A stretch of DNA of 8,818 nt from an uncultured Muribaculaceae bacterium (GTDB lineage Bacteria; Bacteroidota; Bacteroidia; Bacteroidales; Muribaculaceae): assembly GCA_910578305.1 (NCBI GenBank), contig CAJTQH010000037.1, positions 6,949 to 15,766 of the forward strand, written 5' to 3'. Of the stretch, positions 5,653-8,818 are shown one piece after another. Below the pieces are notes generated by a model that saw only the letters and a program-made list of their open reading frames with translations, was not told the DNA's origin and made no database searches. Both the position numbers and the translations under genes were made by a program. Positions within the stretch are counted from its first letter, which is position 1, and each line of letters opens with the position of its first letter.

Positions 5653-5684
5653 CAAAGATAATAAATTCATGTACGTTTGTCAAT
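5653..5684 (-). promoter_or_regulatory. Bacteroidota-type promoter for the NlpC/P60 gene
   Basis: On the minus strand the -7 box TATCTTTG runs from 5660 to 5653 (full TAnnTTTG match). The -33 box ATTG runs from 5684 to 5681, with a 20-bp spacer. Transcription would start near 5647, leaving a leader of about 100 nt, which is long for this group and contains the duplicated 10-mer. Confidence 0.75.
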
Positions 5685-5875
5685 AGCCACTATCCAATCC
5701 ATCAGCAAGTTAACTTAACAGCAGTTAAAATACCGACCAACAACACAATCTGCAATTCAACTACCCATACCGCATCGAACGCCGTATCAACAAATTGCAC
5801 TCAACAACGCCGTTAAAAAAACCACAATTTTTCACACGATTTCACATCGCTGTTTACATCTTTTATATGCCACAG

Positions 5876-5891
5876 ATATGACATGTCATAT
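5876..5891. promoter_or_regulatory. 16-bp perfect palindrome, candidate hut operator
   Basis: ATATGACATGTCATAT is a perfect inverted repeat. Its right edge overlaps the first two bases of the -33 box (5890-5893) of the ftcD promoter, so a bound dimeric protein would block or contact RNA polymerase. No regulator gene for histidine use is present in the window. The palindrome is directly visible; the operator role is inference. Confidence 0.6.
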
Positions 5892-5921
5892 TGGCGGATT
5901 GCCACTTTTTTGGTAAGTTTG
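5890..5921 (+). promoter_or_regulatory. Bacteroidota-type promoter for ftcD-hutU
   Basis: The -33 box ATTG is at 5890-5893 and the -7 box TAAGTTTG at 5914-5921 (full TAnnTTTG match), with a 20-bp spacer. Transcription should start near 5927, leaving a leader of only about 20 nt before the ATG at 5947. Confidence 0.8.
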
Positions 5922-5946
5922 CACAAGAAATCTTTTAACACAGACC

Positions 5947-7644
5947 ATGGATAAACGTATCATCGAATGTGTACCCAACTTTAGTGAGGGTCGCAACAAA
6001 GAAACCATAAAGTCAATAACCGACGCAATAGAATCGGTATCGGGCATATCACTGCTCGACGTAGATCCGGGCGAAGCCACAAACCGTACGGTCGTGACAT
6101 TCGTAGGATCGCCCGAAGACGTGGTGGAAGCCGCTTTCAGAGGAGTGAAACGTGCGTCCGAGCTCATAGACATGCGAAAGCATCACGGAGCGCATCCACG
6201 CATGGGAGCCACCGATGTGCTGCCGCTCATCCCCGTGTCGGGAGTCACTCTCGAGGAATGCGCCGAGATGTCGCGCACGCTGGCCCGCAGAATAGCCGAT
6301 GAACTCAACATACCCACTTACTGCTACGAAGCCGCGGCTTTCACTCCCGAGCGCAAAAATCTGGCAGTATGCCGCGAAGGCGAGTATGAGGCACTACCCG
6401 AAAAACTGGGACACGAAGGCAAGGGTGCCGACTTCGGCGACAGAGCGTTTGACGATGACGCTGCCCGCACAGGAGCCACTACTGTTGGCGCACGCGACTT
6501 TCTCATAGCGGTAAACTTCAACCTCAACACCACCTCTACGCGCCGTGCCAACGCCATAGCTTTCGACGTGCGTGAAAAAGGCCGTCCGAAACGCGAAGGC
6601 GGCAAACCCAACGGTAAGCCTATGACCGATGCCAACGGCAATGTGATAATGCTTCCCGGCACTCTAAAAGGCACCAAAGCCATAGGCTGGTACATCGATG
6701 AGTACGGCATAGCTCAGGTATCGATGAACATCACCGACATCAACGCAACGCCACTGCATGTGGCTTTTGACGAAGTATGTCGTGCGGCTGCAGCTCGCGG
6801 TATACGCGTCACAGGTACAGAGATAGTGGGTCTGGTTCCTAAACGTACTCTCATCGAAGCCGGCCGCCACTTTCTGCACAAGCAGCAGCGGTCGACCGGA
6901 CTGCCCGACGCTGAAATAATGCGCATAGCAGTGAAATCAATGGGTCTTGACGAACTCACTCCGTTCAAACCCGAAGAGAAAGTTATCGAATACATGATAG
7001 CTCCGGCATCGGATAAATCGCTTATCGACATGACCTGCTCGGCATTTGCCGAAGAGACAGCTTCGGAATCGCCCGCACCCGGCGGCGGTTCGATCTCAGC
7101 ATACATGGGTGCTCTGGCTGCTGCCCTCGGCACAATGGTAGCCAATCTGTCGGCACACAAAGCCGGATGGGACGACCGTTGGGAAGAATTTTCCAACTAC
7201 GCCGACGGCGGTCAGCTACTCATGGACCATCTGCTACATCTGGTGGACGAAGACACAGCCGCATTCAACCGCATTATGTCGGCCATACAGATGCCAAAGT
7301 CGACACCGGAAGAAAAAACACTGCGCGAAAAAGCTCTTGAGGAGGCCACGCTCTATGCCACAGAAGTGCCGCTTCGCACAATGGAGGCAGCCTTGGACGT
7401 GTTTCCGCTGCTTGAAGCCATGGCTTCGACCGGTAATCCGGCTTCTGTGAGCGATGCCGGTGTAGGAGCGCTTGCAGCACGATCGGCTGTACTCGGAGCC
7501 GAACTAAACGTGCGCATCAACGCCGCCGGGCTAAAGAACCGCCAACAGGCCGACCGTCTGACCGAAGAAGCGGCTGCCATAGCAGCCAAAGCCATCGAAG
7601 CCGAAGCCCGTGTACTCAAAACAGTAAATTCAAAAATAAAATAA
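5947..7644 (+). CDS. ftcD: Bifunctional glutamate formimidoyltransferase / formimidoyl-THF cyclodeaminase
   Basis: This 565-residue cytoplasmic enzyme catalyses the last steps of histidine degradation. It transfers the formimino group of formiminoglutamate to tetrahydrofolate, giving glutamate, then releases ammonia to form 5,10-methenyl-THF. The N-terminal transferase subdomain (1 to about 180) starts RIIECVPNFSEGRN and carries KHHGAHPRMGATDV. His83 there corresponds to catalytic His82 of the mammalian enzyme. The second transferase subdomain starts at VGARDFLIAVNFNLN (180 on). The cyclodeaminase domain (about 350-565) shows SPAPGGGSISAYMGALAAALG (GGGS at 379-382) and LVDEDTAAF (Asp434/Asp436). 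The architecture matches vertebrate FTCD (541 residues). An extra loop of about 20 residues lies near 216-238 (GGKPNGKPMTDANGN), before GWYIDEY. A consensus promoter and a palindrome lie just upstream; hutU follows after 22 bp. Confidence 0.96.
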   Translation: MDKRIIECVPNFSEGRNKETIKSITDAIESVSGISLLDVDPGEATNRTVVTFVGSPEDVVEAAFRGVKRASELIDMRKHHGAHPRMGATDVLPLIPVSGVTLEECAEMSRTLARRIADELNIPTYCYEAAAFTPERKNLAVCREGEYEALPEKLGHEGKGADFGDRAFDDDAARTGATTVGARDFLIAVNFNLNTTSTRRANAIAFDVREKGRPKREGGKPNGKPMTDANGNVIMLPGTLKGTKAIGWYIDEYGIAQVSMNITDINATPLHVAFDEVCRAAAARGIRVTGTEIVGLVPKRTLIEAGRHFLHKQQRSTGLPDAEIMRIAVKSMGLDELTPFKPEEKVIEYMIAPASDKSLIDMTCSAFAEETASESPAPGGGSISAYMGALAAALGTMVANLSAHKAGWDDRWEEFSNYADGGQLLMDHLLHLVDEDTAAFNRIMSAIQMPKSTPEEKTLREKALEEATLYATEVPLRTMEAALDVFPLLEAMASTGNPASVSDAGVGALAARSAVLGAELNVRINAAGLKNRQQADRLTEEAAAIAAKAIEAEARVLKTVNSKIK

Positions 7645-7666
7645 TCACATCATACCACGCACTCTC

Positions 7667-8818
7667 ATGACAGACTCTGAATTCCGACAGGCAGTAGCCG
7701 AAGGCATACCTCAGGAACTGCCCGCGCATCCGGGCTATGACAGTTCTGTGAACCACGCTCCGCGCCGTAAAGACATACTCACGACCGAGCAGAAGAAACT
7801 GGCTCTGAAAAATGCTCTGCGATATTTCCCCGAACATCTTCACGTCGAACTGGCTCCCGAATTTGCTGACGAACTCAACCGATACGGCCGAATCTATATG
7901 TACCGCATGCGTCCGACGTATGCCATGTATGCCCGCCCGATCGACCAATATCCGGCAAAGTCGCGTCAGGCCGCAGCCATAATGATGATGATACAGAATA
8001 ATCTGGATCCGCGTGTGGCACAGCATCCACACGAACTCATCACCTATGGAGGCAACGGCGCCGTGTTTCAAAACTGGGCGCAATACCGGCTTGTGATGAA
8101 ATATCTAAGCGAGATGACCGACAGCCAGACTCTGGTGATGTATTCGGGCCATCCGCTCGGACTCTTTCCCTCACACCCCGATGCTCCGCGTGTGGTGGTG
8201 ACCAACGGCATGGTGATACCCAACTACTCCAGCCCCGACCACTGGGAACGTTTCAATGCCATGGGCGTATCGCAGTATGGCCAGATGACAGCAGGCTCAT
8301 ACATGTATATCGGTCCGCAGGGCATAGTGCATGGTACCACTATAACTGTGCTCAACGCCGGACGCCGGCGCCTCACTGGCGGACGCACATCGCTCGAAGG
8401 CATGCTCTTTGTATCATCGGGCCTTGGAGGCATGTCGGGCGCACAGCCCAAAGCAGGTAACATAGCCGGTGTGGTGAGCATAATAGCCGAAATCAATCCC
8501 AAGGCCGTGGCCACCCGCCACTCACAGGGTTGGGTCGATGAAGTGTATACATCGCTTGACGATCTGATAGCTCGCGCATCCAAGGCTGGTAAGGCAGGCG
8601 AGGCTGTATCGCTCGCCTATCAGGGCAACATTGTGGACCTGTGGGAACGCCTGGCCGACGACGGCATAGAAGTGGATCTGGGATCGGACCAGACATCACT
8701 GCACAACCCGTGGGCAGGCGGCTACTATCCTGCCGGACTGAGTTTCGAAGAGGCCAAGGCCATGATGGCCGACGAACCTGAAGAGTTCCGCCGACGTGTG
8801 CAGGAATCGCTGCGCAGT
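7667..8818 (+). CDS. hutU: Urocanate hydratase, long (UROC1-like) form, 3' truncated by window
   Basis: The frame opens at ATG 7667, 22 bp after ftcD, and stays open to the window edge (384 codons; no stop reached). Urocanate hydratase converts urocanate to 4-imidazolone-5-propionate, using tightly bound NAD+ as an electrophile. Recognisable segments are YGGNGAVFQNWAQY, MYSGHPLGLFPSHPDAPRVV and QYGQMTAGSYMYIGPQGIVH (from residue 203). These are followed by GLGGMSGAQPKA (252-263), the nucleotide-binding glycine-rich region, then NIVDLWERL and DLGSDQTS (337-344). These segments match the longer type of about 670 residues found in Bacteroidota and vertebrates better than the Pseudomonas/Bacillus type of about 555. 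The missing part should contain the C-terminal NAD-binding and catalytic portion. It probably shares the ftcD promoter; hutI and hutH may follow outside the window. Confidence 0.95.
   Translation, partial: MTDSEFRQAVAEGIPQELPAHPGYDSSVNHAPRRKDILTTEQKKLALKNALRYFPEHLHVELAPEFADELNRYGRIYMYRMRPTYAMYARPIDQYPAKSRQAAAIMMMIQNNLDPRVAQHPHELITYGGNGAVFQNWAQYRLVMKYLSEMTDSQTLVMYSGHPLGLFPSHPDAPRVVVTNGMVIPNYSSPDHWERFNAMGVSQYGQMTAGSYMYIGPQGIVHGTTITVLNAGRRRLTGGRTSLEGMLFVSSGLGGMSGAQPKAGNIAGVVSIIAEINPKAVATRHSQGWVDEVYTSLDDLIARASKAGKAGEAVSLAYQGNIVDLWERLADDGIEVDLGSDQTSLHNPWAGGYYPAGLSFEEAKAMMADEPEEFRRRVQESLRS

Larger units (their letters stand above)
5548..5946. other. Divergent intergenic control region between NlpC/P60 and ftcD
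   Basis: This 399-bp stretch holds no credible ORF and no RNA gene that I can recognise. From left to right it contains the NlpC/P60 leader with a duplicated 10-mer (5580-5589, 5603-5612) and the minus-strand promoter (5653-5684). Next come the short palindrome AAGTTAACTT (5707-5716) and an A/C-rich segment of roughly 5720-5830. It ends with two TTTCACA copies ten bases apart (5830-5836, 5840-5846), a 16-bp palindrome (5876-5891), and the ftcD promoter (5890-5921). Confidence 0.7.

Noticed and set aside
5707..5716. Palindrome AAGTTAACTT as an operator
   Set aside because: Ten bases of AT-rich symmetry are common by chance, and it is far from both -7 boxes.
6324..7196. Minus-strand frames of 128 and 160 aa inside ftcD
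   Set aside because: Composition (Ser/Ala/Arg/Pro-rich) and lack of any motif show them to be shadows of ftcD, whose catalytic motifs are intact.
7616..8699. Minus-strand frames opposite hutU (155, 119 and 68 aa)
   Set aside because: The + strand encodes continuous urocanate hydratase over the whole span; the missing stop is only due to the window edge.
1..8818. CRISPR array, tRNA or rRNA genes, insertion sequence, riboswitch, phage or toxin-antitoxin module
   Set aside because: I found no regularly spaced repeats, cloverleaf-like sequences, rRNA segments, transposase motifs or paired small toxin/antitoxin frames.

Overview
The window looks like chromosomal DNA from a Bacteroidales bacterium, probably a gut Muribaculaceae-type organism; this placement is inference. 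Three things support it. Four intergenic sites match the Bacteroidota housekeeping promoter (TTTG-like, N20, TAnnTTTG), and no start codon has a Shine-Dalgarno sequence. The protein families are typical of the group: a CfxA-like class A beta-lactamase lipoprotein, an S1/P1 nuclease, a LuxR regulator with a PAS-like N-terminal half, fused glutamate formimidoyltransferase/cyclodeaminase, and long-form urocanate hydratase. Base composition is moderate and the window shows no sign of a mobile element.

Layout. Positions 1-1962 (+): the 3' end of an S1/P1 nuclease gene, then a CfxA-family beta-lactamase after a 41-bp gap, then a GNAT acetyltransferase. Positions 2028-3719 (-): a tight three-gene unit, transcribed as maltose/galactoside-type O-acetyltransferase, secreted DUF1349 protein, YvbK-like GNAT acetyltransferase, with gaps of 16 and 8 bp. 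Positions 3720-3811: a compact divergent control region in which the two -7 boxes abut as a palindrome. Positions 3812-4552 (+): the LuxR-type regulator. Positions 4632-4793 (-): a 53-residue rubredoxin that ends at a strong hairpin shared with the regulator's 3' end. Positions 4954-5547 (-): a secreted NlpC/P60 peptidoglycan hydrolase with its own promoter and terminator-like hairpin. Positions 5548-5946: a 399-bp divergent intergenic region. Positions 5947-8818 (+): the start of a histidine-degradation (hut) operon, ftcD followed by hutU, which runs off the window.

How the genes work together. ftcD and hutU belong to one pathway: urocanate to imidazolonepropionate, then formiminoglutamate to glutamate with the one-carbon unit passed to tetrahydrofolate. 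Both resemble the vertebrate enzyme forms. A perfect 16-bp palindrome covers the edge of the ftcD promoter -33 box and is a good operator candidate. The acetyltransferase/DUF1349 operon is probably controlled with or by the divergent LuxR regulator, since four copies of a TAACCAT-like heptamer lie in the 92 bp between them. The beta-lactamase, rubredoxin and NlpC/P60 genes look like independent housekeeping or defence functions. I see no clearly new multi-gene system. The most unusual items are the divergent promoter region, the ftcD palindrome and the substituted omega loop of the beta-lactamase.
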